From NCBI GenBank assembly GCA_020443345.1, contig JAGRIH010000053.1, positions 1 to 57,034 of the forward strand: 57,034 nt of DNA, in the 5' to 3' direction. Made by a program: the position numbers and the translations under genes. Within the stretch, counting starts at the first letter, position 1, and the number at the start of each line of letters is the position of its first letter. Below the pieces are notes generated by a model, which saw only the letters and a list, made by a program, of their open reading frames with translations, was not told where the DNA came from and did not search any database. Shown here one piece after another: positions 35,921-44,565 of the stretch. This DNA comes from Halioglobus sp. Its GTDB lineage: Bacteria; Pseudomonadota; Gammaproteobacteria; Pseudomonadales; Halieaceae.

Positions 35921-37516
35921 CTAACGACGGTCCTCCAGGACCATCGTCGCGCACTTCTGCCCGATCATCACACAGGGCGCGTGAGTGTTGCCGGATACGA
36001 TCGTCGGCATGATGGACGCATCGGCCACGCGCAGGTTGCGCAGCCCGTGGACGCGCAGCCGCGCGTCCACCACCGCCATCTCATCCCGGCCCATCCTGCA
36101 GGTGCCCACCGGGTGGTAGACCGAGAATGCCTCCTGGCGGATGTAATCCATGATGTCGTCAGCGGCATCCACGCGGCTGCCCGGCAGGGAATCATCGGTG
36201 AGGTGAGGCCGCAGCGCGGCTGTCTCAAACAGCCCGCGGATCTGTTTGAAGCCGCTCACCAGGGCCTGCATATCTTCCTCGACGGCCAGGTAGTTGGCGA
36301 TGATGACAGGCTGGTCCTGTGCTGTGGCGCCGCCGATATGGATAGAGCCGCGGCTCGCGGGGCGCAGGATACACACGGTGGCCGTCACGCCCGGGACGGG
36401 CTGCATCTTGCCCTTGTCGGCATAGCGTCCCGCGGCCGGTGTAAAGTGCAGTTGCAGGTCGGGCCGGGGCAGGTCTTCCCGGGATTTGAAAAAGGCGCCG
36501 ACGTGCGCGGTGGGATAGGCGAACACACCGCGCCGGCGCAGCAGGTAGCGCCACACGCTGCGCAGGGCGCGCCAGCCGTGCAGTTCATCGTAGTAAGTTG
36601 CCATATCGCGCAGGCCGCGGCTGAGATTGATGGTGATATGGTCCTGCAGGTTTTCACCCACCCCGGGCAGTGCGTGCAGCACCGGTACACCCTGGGCCCC
36701 CAGTACCTCGGGATGGCCTACGCCCGACAGTTCCAGCAACTGCGGACTGTTGACGGTGCCCGCGCACAGGATGACCTCCCGGCGGCACAGCGCGGTATGC
36801 GTCTTGCCCGCCACCTGGTATTGCACGCCCGCTGCGCGGCCGCCCTCGATCAGGATACGTTCACTCAGGGCGTGCAACTGCAGGTGCAGCTTGCCACGGG
36901 CATCGTCTCTGCCTAGAAATGCCCGCGCGCTGTTGTGGCGGCGACCACGCCGGATATTGGCCTGAAAATAACCGATACCCTCCTGGCTGGCGCCATTGAA
37001 GTCCGGGTTGTACGGCATGCCGCGCTCCAGGCCGGCGCGAATGAACAGCTCGCTGATCGGCATGGTATCGGCCATGTCGCTGACCCAGAGGCTGCCATCG
37101 CCGCCGTGCCAGGCATCGCCGCCGCGCTGGTTGCATTCCCCGGCCCGGAACTGGGGCAGCACCTGCTCGTAGGCCCAGCCCGCATTGCCCTGTGCTGCCC
37201 AGGCGTCGTAGTCGGCGCGCTGGCCGCGAATGTAGACCATGCCGTTGAGACTGCTGGTGCCGCCCAGCACCCTGCCGCGCGGCCACGCGATGCGGCGGCC
37301 GTTGAGCGCCGGTTCGGGCGCGGTCTCGTAACACCAGTCAAAGCGTGGATTGCGCTGCAGGTTTGGCGCCAGCAGGGGAACGTGGATCAGCGGGCTGCGG
37401 TCCGCGCCGCCGGCTTCCAGCAACAGCACCGACTGACCGGCCTGCGCCAGGCGCCGCGCTACCACACACCCGGCTGAACCGGCGCCCACCACGATGTAAT
37501 CGAAAACTTGTGCCAC
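35921..37516 (-). CDS. GMC family alcohol/choline dehydrogenase-like oxidoreductase
   Basis: A 531-residue FAD enzyme. The N-terminal ADP-binding motif is VVGAGSAGC (G11, G13, G16), followed by LLLEAGG, the GMC signature around WPRGRVLGGTSSLNGM, and the C-terminal active site with HPVGTCRMG and SGNTHAP (His and Asn/His). It probably oxidises an aliphatic or cyclic alcohol to an aldehyde or ketone; the substrate is unknown. The start is GTG 37516, 4 bp after the SDR gene, so the two form an operon. Upstream in-frame codons overlap the SDR gene and were rejected. Confidence 0.93.
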   Translation of the reverse strand: MAQVFDYIVVGAGSAGCVVARRLAQAGQSVLLLEAGGADRSPLIHVPLLAPNLQRNPRFDWCYETAPEPALNGRRIAWPRGRVLGGTSSLNGMVYIRGQRADYDAWAAQGNAGWAYEQVLPQFRAGECNQRGGDAWHGGDGSLWVSDMADTMPISELFIRAGLERGMPYNPDFNGASQEGIGYFQANIRRGRRHNSARAFLGRDDARGKLHLQLHALSERILIEGGRAAGVQYQVAGKTHTALCRREVILCAGTVNSPQLLELSGVGHPEVLGAQGVPVLHALPGVGENLQDHITINLSRGLRDMATYYDELHGWRALRSVWRYLLRRRGVFAYPTAHVGAFFKSREDLPRPDLQLHFTPAAGRYADKGKMQPVPGVTATVCILRPASRGSIHIGGATAQDQPVIIANYLAVEEDMQALVSGFKQIRGLFETAALRPHLTDDSLPGSRVDAADDIMDYIRQEAFSVYHPVGTCRMGRDEMAVVDARLRVHGLRNLRVADASIMPTIVSGNTHAPCVMIGQKCATMVLEDRR

Positions 37517-37520
37517 TGCC

Positions 37521-38303
37521 TCAGGTGCCCGGCAGTTGCGGCTTCCAGGCCACACCATTGATGTGCGATCCGCCGTCCACGAACAGGGTGTTACCAGTGG
37601 TATAGCGAGCGGCCTCACTGGCCAGAAAGCACACCACGCCGGCAATATCCCCCAGCGGATCACCGAGTCGCCCCATGGGATTGGCCGCCTCGACACGCGC
37701 CGCGTTGTCCGGTGAGTGTTGTGCAAAGCGCTCGAAGGCCGGTGTTTTCGCCGCTGGACACACTGCATTGACAGTGATTCCGTGGGCGGCCCACTCGCGG
37801 GCCGCGCTGCGGGTCAGGCAGCGCAGCGCCTCCTTGCTGGCGTTGTAATCGGCGGTGTACAAGTGGGCGTTCACCCCGTTGAGCGAGCACATGTTGATGA
37901 TGCGCCCGAAGCCCTGCCGGCGCATGCTGGGAAACGCCCGCTGCATGGCCGCCAATGGCGCGTAGAAACTGGCCTGCATTGACAGTTCAAAGTCGGCGCG
38001 GGTCTTGTCTTCCAGGCGCGCGGTACCGCTGCTCATGACGGCGTTGTTCACCAGCACATGCACTCCGCCGAGGGACGCGATGGTGTCATCGACCAGCTCT
38101 CGCATGCTCTCGTCGCTGCGTATGTCACAGTGACGCACCCGGCACTGGCCACCCTGCGCCTGGATCGAGCGGGCGGTCTCGGCGGCTGCGTCCGCGTTGA
38201 TATCCGCCACTACCACCTGGCAGCCGTCGATTGCCAGGGTCTGGGCGATACCGCGCCCGATACCCTGTGCTGCGCCTGTTACTATGGCTACGCGTCGCAC
38301 CAT
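37521..38303 (-). CDS. Short-chain dehydrogenase/reductase
   Basis: A 260-residue classical SDR: TGAAQGIG cofactor motif, NNAV, and catalytic S140, Y153 and K157 (YNASK). Closest in style to 3-oxoacyl-ACP reductase-like catabolic SDRs. Operon partner of the GMC enzyme, which suggests sequential oxidation of an alcohol substrate; this is inference. Its start overlaps the end of a small membrane ORF by 16 nt. Confidence 0.92.
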   Translation of the reverse strand: MVRRVAIVTGAAQGIGRGIAQTLAIDGCQVVVADINADAAAETARSIQAQGGQCRVRHCDIRSDESMRELVDDTIASLGGVHVLVNNAVMSSGTARLEDKTRADFELSMQASFYAPLAAMQRAFPSMRRQGFGRIINMCSLNGVNAHLYTADYNASKEALRCLTRSAAREWAAHGITVNAVCPAAKTPAFERFAQHSPDNAARVEAANPMGRLGDPLGDIAGVVCFLASEAARYTTGNTLFVDGGSHINGVAWKPQLPGT

Positions 38304-38638
38304 ACCACCTCTCGTACTCGTACTGCCGCACTGACGGAATCGATCACCGCGTCCCGCGCTATCAGCCGGGTTTTCATGCAGCTTGCAAGTTCGTCCGCAT
38401 CGATGAGGAGAGACACCTCGAGCGGCGCAGCGTACTGTCGCTCGAGTTCGCCTTTATTGGTCAACCTGTCCGGAACATGTATGATTTTCCTCGGGCAACG
38501 CACAGCCTCGTAGCGCAGGCGCAGTACGCTGAATACCAGAGCTGCAATTACCATGAACCATGCCAGGGACGGCAACTCAAAGCCGCTACTGACAAAGAGA
38601 AACAGAACAAATAATCTGAAGAACCAGGGGCTTGCCAT
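38288..38638 (-). CDS. Hypothetical small membrane protein
   Basis: A possible 116-residue protein with two hydrophobic stretches (about residues 5-20 and 25-40) and a mixed soluble tail with EVSLLIDADELASCMKTRLIARDAVIDS. No family recognised. It overlaps the SDR start by 16 nt, as a first operon gene would, but base use and similarity give no proof that it is expressed. Confidence 0.35.
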   Translation of the reverse strand: MASPWFFRLFVLFLFVSSGFELPSLAWFMVIAALVFSVLRLRYEAVRCPRKIIHVPDRLTNKGELERQYAAPLEVSLLIDADELASCMKTRLIARDAVIDSVSAAVRVREVVWCDA

Positions 38639-39028
38639 GCCGAGCTTGTCATCAGGGGCTTTTTTTCATTATCGTGTCGCCGCGCCACACCCAACCTGCT
38701 ACCGCGTGCATGGTAAAGGCAGCACACTGCTTTGTCCAACGGCCAATAATTGCCGTTGTCGAGCACTACGGCAGCAATCGAGTCGGACTTGATGAAATTT
38801 GGGTTGTCCGCAATGACACACAGCGCTCAAACTGTACCGGGTCCAAGGGGTTTGCTCGGCTCCCTCCCTCGGTTGCGGGACATCCGCACCACCCGCTGGT
38901 CCGGCCCCGACCCTGTCGACCTCCGCCATCTCACAGACCTGGATTTGTCCCCGGTTGGCGCTATTTGCGGCAACCGGCGAGGTTGTCGCTTATACTGTAA
39001 CAAAACCATAAGATCGGGAGTCCGTGCG
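38639..39028. other. Divergent intergenic region upstream of WS/DGAT genes
   Basis: About 390 bp between divergent genes. TATACT at 38991-38996 could be a -10 for the acyltransferase operon, but no good -35 is at the right spacing. The in-frame upstream extension of the acyltransferase through this region has no family similarity. I see no other element. Confidence 0.4.
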
Positions 39029-40588
39029 ATGCGCCAGATTACCGGGGGTGATGCCCTGTTCCTGTACACCGACAAACAGAGCCGGCACCAGCACATCTCC
39101 ATACTCTACTGCTACGACCAGTCGACGGTGCGCGGCGGTACCCTGCGCTTCAAGACGATACTGGAACACATGGAGCAGCGCCTGGGCGCTTCGCCGATCT
39201 ATCGGCAGCGGCTGGTGCAGGTGCCCTTAAATCTGGACTACCCCTACTGGATCAACGATCCGGATTTCGACCTGGAGTACCACGTGCGGCATATTGCACT
39301 GCCCCAGCCGGGGGACTGGCGCCAGCTCTGCATCCAGGTTTCCCGGCTGCACTCACGGCCCCTGGACATGACCCGCCCGGTGTGGGAAATGTACGTGATC
39401 GAGGGCCTGAACAAGATCGACTTCCTGCCCGCGGGATCCTTCGCGGTCCTCACGAAAATCCATCACACGGCGCTCGACGGCGTCGCCGCCGCCGAGTTGA
39501 CCATGGGTATTCACGACCTGGAGCCCTACCCGCAGCAGTCCAGGCGCACGGTGCGGTGGCGCTCCCAGCCGGAGCCGCGCCCCGCCGAACTGCTGGCGCG
39601 GGCCCTGGTCAACAATACCCGCTCCACCTTCAGGACCGGTTCCACCCTCGGCCGCAAACTGCTGCAGGCGGCGACCACACCGCGCTCACAGGAGCAACAG
39701 GCGCAGGACAAGTCACCGACACCCGTCACCCGGTTTAACCGGCCGATTTCACCGCACCGGGTATGGGATGCAGTGCGTTTCGACCTGGACGACTTCAGGC
39801 TGGTAAAGTCGGCGGTGTCCGGTGCCACCATCAATGACGTGGTGCTGACGGTCTGCGGCGGCGCCATGCGGCAGTACCTGGCCAGCAAAAGGGAGCTGCC
39901 GGAGATCTCTCTGACCTCCATGGTGCCGGTCAGTGTGCGCACGACGCAGGAGCGCGGCGCGGGGGGCAACAAGGTCCACCTGACACGCGCCCGGCTCATG
40001 ACCCAGGAAGCGGACCCGCTAAAGCGCCTGTCCCTGGTGCGCGATGAAATGACCAAGCTCAAGGCGCTCAATGCCGTGGGCGCCCGCGACCTGGTGGACA
40101 TGCAGGAGCAGTTGCCCGCGCCGACCCTGCTGCTGGCGGGCCGGGCGGTGGCGGCCTCGCGCGGGCCCGGCAGGGCCTATCGCGCCAGCCACAACATGGT
40201 GGTCACCAACGTGCCCGGCCCGCAGCACAAGCTGTACTTCTGCGGCGCGCGGTTGGCCATGTTCACCGGCCTGGCCGTTATCACGGACGACATGGGCATC
40301 AGCCATGCGGTCACCAGCTATGACGGCTGCCTGGTGATCGCCCCGCTGTCGGACCGCGAGATGATGCCGGACCCCGCCTACTATGCGCAATGTCTGCAGG
40401 AGGCCTTCCACGAACTGAAGCAGGCGGTGGTTACCGCCGGCAAAACGGGCTCGCGCACCCGCCGGATCACCAAAGCCGCCAGGGGCCCTGCTAGAGCAAA
40501 GGGCGTCAACAGGCCCAAATCCGCTGCCGGTGCCGGGCGCGGAAAGGCTGCGCCGCGGGCCACCACCCGCCGCAGTAAAGCCCGATGA
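39029..40588 (+). CDS. Wax ester synthase/diacylglycerol acyltransferase (WS/DGAT) family
   Basis: A 519-residue acyl-CoA-dependent acyltransferase that makes storage wax esters or triacylglycerol. The HHxxxDG active site is HHTALDG (H145, H146, D150, G151); the C-terminal NVVTNVPGP-type motif appears as VVTNVPGPQ. It starts MRQITGGDALFLYTD after a GGGAG site. The C-terminal 48 or so residues form an unusual Ala/Lys/Arg/Gly-rich basic tail, not needed for catalysis. Overlaps the next gene, also WS/DGAT, by 4 nt. Confidence 0.93.
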   Translation: MRQITGGDALFLYTDKQSRHQHISILYCYDQSTVRGGTLRFKTILEHMEQRLGASPIYRQRLVQVPLNLDYPYWINDPDFDLEYHVRHIALPQPGDWRQLCIQVSRLHSRPLDMTRPVWEMYVIEGLNKIDFLPAGSFAVLTKIHHTALDGVAAAELTMGIHDLEPYPQQSRRTVRWRSQPEPRPAELLARALVNNTRSTFRTGSTLGRKLLQAATTPRSQEQQAQDKSPTPVTRFNRPISPHRVWDAVRFDLDDFRLVKSAVSGATINDVVLTVCGGAMRQYLASKRELPEISLTSMVPVSVRTTQERGAGGNKVHLTRARLMTQEADPLKRLSLVRDEMTKLKALNAVGARDLVDMQEQLPAPTLLLAGRAVAASRGPGRAYRASHNMVVTNVPGPQHKLYFCGARLAMFTGLAVITDDMGISHAVTSYDGCLVIAPLSDREMMPDPAYYAQCLQEAFHELKQAVVTAGKTGSRTRRITKAARGPARAKGVNRPKSAAGAGRGKAAPRATTRRSKAR

Positions 40589-41955
40589 GCAGGCTGTCAG
40601 CCGTCGACTCCCTGTTCCTCGGCGTGGAAACCCGCGAGTTGCCGGCGCATGTCGCCGGCCTGCAGGTATTTGAACTGCCCCGCGGCGAGGGCGCCGCCTG
40701 GCTGCAGGCGATGATGACTGAACTGCGGCGACGCCCGCCGGGCTTTCCGTTCAATCAGCGCCTCAAGCCCGGCGGCATCGGCCTGCCGGAACTGGTCACC
40801 GACGACGGTTTCGAGATCGACTACCACCTGCGACACACCGTGCTGCCGCGCCCGGGCAACGACGAGCAGTTGCATGCGGTGCTGGCGCGCATGCACGCCA
40901 ATCTGGTGGACCGGGACCGCCCCCTGTGGGAGTTTTATCTCATTGAAGGCCTGGCGGGACGGCGCTTCGCGTTCTACATCAAGATTCACCATGCGATTTG
41001 CGACGGGGCCACGTTTTCCAAGTGGATGGCGGATGCCACCGGCACCGCGGCCAGTGCCCCGCTGCGGTGTATCTGGGAGCGCAGCCACCGACACGCCGGG
41101 CAGACGCCGCGCCCCTGGCTGGAGGCACTGCAAACACCGGTCGCCTCGCTGCGCCACAGCGGCGACATCGCCCTGGGGCTGGGCAAACTGGCCGGACGTC
41201 TTGTCAATGCCCGCTATCTGCAGCACAACGAACGCATAGCACTGCCTCTGTCGGGGCCCCATACGGCCCTCAATGCGCCGTTGAGCGCCTCGCGCAGCCT
41301 CGCGTTTGCCGACTACCCGCTGGAGCAATTGAAAGCCATGGGACGCCCCCTCGGCGCCACGCTCAACGATGTGGTGCTGGCCCTGTGTGACGCGGCCCTG
41401 CTGCGCTATCTCGGGGAACAGGGACAGCACCCGGACAAGCCGCTGGTCGCCGCCGTCCCGGTGAACCTGCGCCCCCCGGGGGAGTCCACCGCCGAGGGGA
41501 ATTATGTAACCGGCCTGCAGGTCAAACTGGGGCAGCGCGACGAAGGCCCGGCGCAGCGCATCCAGAGCATCCACCAGTCCGTGGCCGCCGCCCGGGCGCT
41601 CTACAGCGGCCTGCCCAACGCCGCCTCCCAGGCCTACAGCTTCAGCACCGCCCTGCTCGGCTCCGTGGGCATGTCGCTGAAACTGGAAGGCATCATGCCC
41701 CCGCCGTTGAACCTGGTCATATCCAATGTGCCCGGTCCGCGCGAAACACGCTACTTCAACGGCGCCAAACTGGTCGCTACCTACCCCATCTCGGGGATTG
41801 CACCGATGACCGCGCTGAATGTCACCGTGTACAGTTACGCCGGACGTTTGTTCTTCGGCATGGTGTCCGGGCGGCGCGCCATGCCGCACCTGGAGGATCT
41901 CAAGGCCTGCCTGGACGAAATCTACGAGGAGTTCCGGCAGGCCCTGCTGGCCTGA
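40585..41955 (+). CDS. Second WS/DGAT family acyltransferase
   Basis: A 456-residue paralogue of the preceding enzyme with its own intact HHxxxDG site, HHAICDG (H135, H136, D140, G141), and ISNVPGPRETRYFNGA. The N-terminus RLSAVDSLFLGVETRE is standard. ATGA overlap with the first gene implies coupled translation and joint function, perhaps different acyl-acceptor preferences. No basic tail. Confidence 0.93.
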   Translation: MSRLSAVDSLFLGVETRELPAHVAGLQVFELPRGEGAAWLQAMMTELRRRPPGFPFNQRLKPGGIGLPELVTDDGFEIDYHLRHTVLPRPGNDEQLHAVLARMHANLVDRDRPLWEFYLIEGLAGRRFAFYIKIHHAICDGATFSKWMADATGTAASAPLRCIWERSHRHAGQTPRPWLEALQTPVASLRHSGDIALGLGKLAGRLVNARYLQHNERIALPLSGPHTALNAPLSASRSLAFADYPLEQLKAMGRPLGATLNDVVLALCDAALLRYLGEQGQHPDKPLVAAVPVNLRPPGESTAEGNYVTGLQVKLGQRDEGPAQRIQSIHQSVAAARALYSGLPNAASQAYSFSTALLGSVGMSLKLEGIMPPPLNLVISNVPGPRETRYFNGAKLVATYPISGIAPMTALNVTVYSYAGRLFFGMVSGRRAMPHLEDLKACLDEIYEEFRQALLA

Positions 41956-42157
41956 CCGTCCGGCGGCGAGCCGCGCGGCGGCGCGCCGCCGACCGGCCAT
42001 CGGGGCCGTCTCGCGCCACAGTGCGCTGGTGCCGGGCGCCGCGCGGGCAGAAGCCGCGGGGATATTGCCGCGCGGGGCTTGGTTTTTGCAATTTTCGCCC
42101 TTATTATCTGTCCAAGACCTGAAGGCGCGCGGTGTGCGCCATATTCTGGAGTGAGTG

Positions 42158-42832
42158 ATGCAACAACACAGTCTGTACGATATGAAAACCGCCGGCATGG
42201 GCGCGGTCGTGAGCACCAACAAGGTGCTCAAGAACACCTATATGCTGCTGGGCCTTACACTGTTGTTCAGTACGGCCACGGCCGGCCTGGCTATGGTTAT
42301 GGGGCTGGGACACGGCGCCGCGCTGGTGCTGGCACTGGTGGGCTTTGGCCTGCTGTTCGTAGTGAATCGCACGGCTGACACCAGCAAGGGCCTGCTCGCC
42401 ATTTTCGCCTTTACCGGTGTGATGGGCGCATCTATCGGCCCCATGCTCAGCTTCTACCTGGCCATGCCCAACGGGCCCTCCCTGGTGATGCAGGCGCTGG
42501 GCGGAACGGCGCTGGTGTTTTTCGGGCTGTCCGCCTATGCACTGACCACGCGCAAGGACTTCTCCTACATGGGGGGCTTCCTGATGGTGGGTCTGCTGGT
42601 GGCTGTGGTGGCCATGATCGCCAATATTTTCCTGAATATCCCGGCGCTGTCACTGACCATTTCGGCAGCGGTGGTGATGATCATGTCCGGCCTGATACTG
42701 TTAGACACCAGCCGCATTATCAACGGCGGCGAAACCAACTACATCCGCGCCACGGTGGCCCTGTACCTGGACATCTACAACCTGTTTATTCATTTGCTGC
42801 ACCTGCTGACCGCGCTGGGTGGCGATGACTAG
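42158..42832 (+). CDS. yccA: Bax inhibitor-1/YccA family membrane protein
   Basis: A 224-residue protein with seven hydrophobic helices, the BI-1 family; YccA in E. coli modulates FtsH-dependent proteolysis of membrane proteins. The start ATG 42158 has GGAG 6 nt before it. The C-terminal LDTSRIINGGETNYIRATVALYLDIYNLF block is diagnostic. It precedes tusDCB as in pseudomonads, separated here by a terminator and a repeat array. The 200 bp upstream hold a GC-rich hairpin near 41966-41990. Confidence 0.94.
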   Translation: MQQHSLYDMKTAGMGAVVSTNKVLKNTYMLLGLTLLFSTATAGLAMVMGLGHGAALVLALVGFGLLFVVNRTADTSKGLLAIFAFTGVMGASIGPMLSFYLAMPNGPSLVMQALGGTALVFFGLSAYALTTRKDFSYMGGFLMVGLLVAVVAMIANIFLNIPALSLTISAAVVMIMSGLILLDTSRIINGGETNYIRATVALYLDIYNLFIHLLHLLTALGGDD

Positions 42833-42852
42833 GCCCGCGCCTGCAACCGAAG

Positions 42853-42877
42853 AACCCCGGCACCCCCGGGGTTTTTT
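42853..42877 (+). terminator. Rho-independent terminator after yccA
   Basis: Stem AACCCCGG (42853-42860) / CCGGGGTT (42866-42873), 5-nt loop, T-run to 42877. The dispersed repeat array begins at the next base, as it also abuts a terminator at the 2.7-kb locus. Confidence 0.9.
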
Positions 42878-43007
42878 ATGTACAGGATGTACGGTATGTC
42901 GCGGGAGGCATGGATGCCGGTAGCGACGATGTACAGGATGTACGGTATGTCGCGGGAGGCATGGATGCCGGTAGCGACGATGTACAGGATGTACCGGGCC
43001 GCGCAGG
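42878..43007 (+). repeat. 51-bp tandem array of the dispersed repeat
   Basis: Two exact 51-bp copies start at 42878 and 42929, and a partial third at 42980 diverges after ATGTACAGGATGTAC. Each unit has two small palindromes, TACA-TCC-TGTA type and GGCAT-GG-ATGCC. Homologous, inverted, to 2709-2789. The 10-mer CGATGACTAG flanks the terminator-plus-array cassette at 42823-42832 and 43011-43020. Confidence 0.92.
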
Positions 43008-43029
43008 CGACGATGACTAGACCGGGCAC

Positions 43030-43422
43030 ATGATCTATTCGCTGCTGGTGCTGTCTTCCCCCGCTTCCGGGCACGGCGCCCGGCATGCAGTGCAGTTCGC
43101 CCGCAGCGCGCTGCAACGCGGCCACACCATCGACCGCGTGTTCTTTCTCGATGACGGTACCTTTGCCGGCAGCGCCGCGGCGGTCTTTCCCCAGGACGAA
43201 GCAAGTCCGCTACAGTGCTGGGTCGAGCTGTCCGAGCGACACGCGTTGGAGCTCATCCTGTGCGTTTCATCCGCACTCAAACGCGGTTTGCTGGATGCCG
43301 GCGAGGCCCAGCGCCACGAGCGCTGCGGACCCACCATCCACCCCGCCTTTGTCATTTCCGGGCTGGGGCAATTGGTGGATGCCATGACCCACTGCGACCG
43401 GCTGGTCACGTTCGGGGGTTAG
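43030..43422 (+). CDS. tusD: Sulfurtransferase TusD
   Basis: A 130-residue DsrE-like subunit of the TusBCD relay, which hands sulfur from TusA to TusE for 2-thiolation of tRNA wobble uridine. The catalytic Cys is C78 in LILCVSSALKRG, the same number as in E. coli. ATG 43030 lies just after the repeat array. It begins a tight tusD-C-B-E run. Confidence 0.93.
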   Translation: MIYSLLVLSSPASGHGARHAVQFARSALQRGHTIDRVFFLDDGTFAGSAAAVFPQDEASPLQCWVELSERHALELILCVSSALKRGLLDAGEAQRHERCGPTIHPAFVISGLGQLVDAMTHCDRLVTFGG

Positions 43423-43424
43423 GG

Positions 43425-43799
43425 ATGCCGGCAGCGGAACCGCCAACACGCCACCTGGTCGTCGTGCGCCGCGCGCCTTACGGCGCCAGTCTCGCGCGCA
43501 CCGCCATCGAAACAGCCCTGGCCGTCGCCGCATTCGAGCAGCCGGTCGATATCCTGTTTATGGGCGACGGGGTGTTGCAGTTGCTGGGACAGCAGGACAG
43601 CCAGGCCAGCGGCAGCCGCAATATGGGCCGCCTGCTGGCCTCGCTGCCGCTGTACGATATCGAGGCGGTCTACGTCGATGGCCAGGCCGCCGCCGCCTAC
43701 GGCGTGGATCTGGCAAATTCCCCGGTAGCGGCCACGGCGCTCACGCCCGCGCAGGTGCGCGAACTGATGGACCGCTGCGACAAGCTGCTGGGCTTTTGA
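43425..43799 (+). CDS. tusC: Sulfur relay protein TusC
   Basis: A 124-residue DsrF-like subunit of TusBCD. It begins with a short lead then HLVVVRRAPYGASLARTAIETALAVAAFEQPVDILFMGDGV, standard for TusC (shown in part: VVRRAPYG, FMGDGV). The ATG at 43425 follows the tusD stop by 2 nt, with GGGGG upstream. A longer frame to 43215 overlaps tusD and is spurious. Confidence 0.92.
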   Translation: MPAAEPPTRHLVVVRRAPYGASLARTAIETALAVAAFEQPVDILFMGDGVLQLLGQQDSQASGSRNMGRLLASLPLYDIEAVYVDGQAAAAYGVDLANSPVAATALTPAQVRELMDRCDKLLGF

Positions 43800-43801
43800 G
43801 C

Positions 43802-44092
43802 GTGATCCTGCACACCCTCAACGCCTCCCCGGCCAGCGGCGCCTTCGATGACTGCCTGCGCGCGATCACCGCTGACGATGCCCTGCTGCTGCTGGGCGAC
43901 GGCGTGTACGCCGCCATGGCACACAGCCGGGCCTGGGAGCGCCTGCGGGCCTGCGGGGCACCGCTGTACGTGCTGCGCGCTGACGCCAGCGCCGCGGGTG
44001 TGCTGCCGCTTCTGGAAGAGATCGAGGTGGTGGATATGGACGGCTTTGTCGCGCTTACCGAGCGCTACCCGCGCCAACTGGCCTGGTATTAG
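43802..44092 (+). CDS. tusB: Sulfur relay protein TusB
   Basis: A 96-residue DsrH-like subunit. ILHTLNASPASGAFDDCL and LLLLGDGVYAA are family segments. I chose GTG 43802 so that the protein starts (M)ILHTLN; a TTG at 43796 is the alternative. The Cys found at the expected C20-type position is in DDCLRA. Confidence 0.88.
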   Translation: MILHTLNASPASGAFDDCLRAITADDALLLLGDGVYAAMAHSRAWERLRACGAPLYVLRADASAAGVLPLLEEIEVVDMDGFVALTERYPRQLAWY

Positions 44093-44141
44093 TGTAGTGT
44101 CCCATACACTAGTGCCCCAACCACCTGATAACTTGGGATCA

Positions 44142-44459
44142 GTGCTGCCGGCCAGTGCATTCGATGCGGAGGGTTTCCTGCGCCGCCCCGGCGACTGGCG
44201 CCCGGCGGTCGCGCAGCAACTGGCGGCGGCGGAAGGACTGGAGCTGAGCGAGGCGCACTGGGAAGTGATTTATTTACTACGGGACTACTACCGCGCGTAC
44301 CAGACCGCACCGGCGATGCGCGCACTGGTCAAATACTGCGCCCTCAGGCTGGGGCCCGACAAGGGCAGGAGCATCTACCTGCTGTCGCTGTTTCCCGGCT
44401 CGCCGGCCAGGCTGGCCAGCAAGCTCGCCGGCCTGCCCAAGCCCGACAACTGCCTGTAG
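44142..44459 (+). CDS. tusE: Sulfur relay protein TusE (DsrC family)
   Basis: A DsrC-like sulfur carrier of about 105 residues that receives sulfur from TusBCD and delivers it to MnmA. FDAEGFLRRPGDW, HWEVIYLLRDYYRAY and the C-terminal AGLPKPDNCL with the essential penultimate Cys are clear. The start is uncertain among in-frame GTG codons at 44097, 44112 and 44142; the last gives a family-like length. Confidence 0.9.
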   Translation: MLPASAFDAEGFLRRPGDWRPAVAQQLAAAEGLELSEAHWEVIYLLRDYYRAYQTAPAMRALVKYCALRLGPDKGRSIYLLSLFPGSPARLASKLAGLPKPDNCL

Positions 44460-44565
44460 CCCGGCACGTGCACTGGCCAAGCTGCACGATGCCGCCCGAC
44501 CGTGAGCCCCCGGCTGCCTCGCTGTGGACTGCGGGCCGGGAAAAAACCCGCGCGAGATTCGCCTG

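Noticed and set aside
35981-36916. 311-codon plus-strand ORF
   Set aside because: Antisense to the GMC oxidoreductase; no similarity.
42878-43007. Direct repeats that might be a CRISPR array
   Set aside because: The 51-bp units are head-to-tail with no spacers, only about 2.5 copies, and no cas genes are near.
42829-43125. Minus-strand ORF with a repeated peptide over the tandem array
   Set aside because: It is the translation of the 51-bp repeat, overlaps tusD, and has no start context or similarity outside the repeat.
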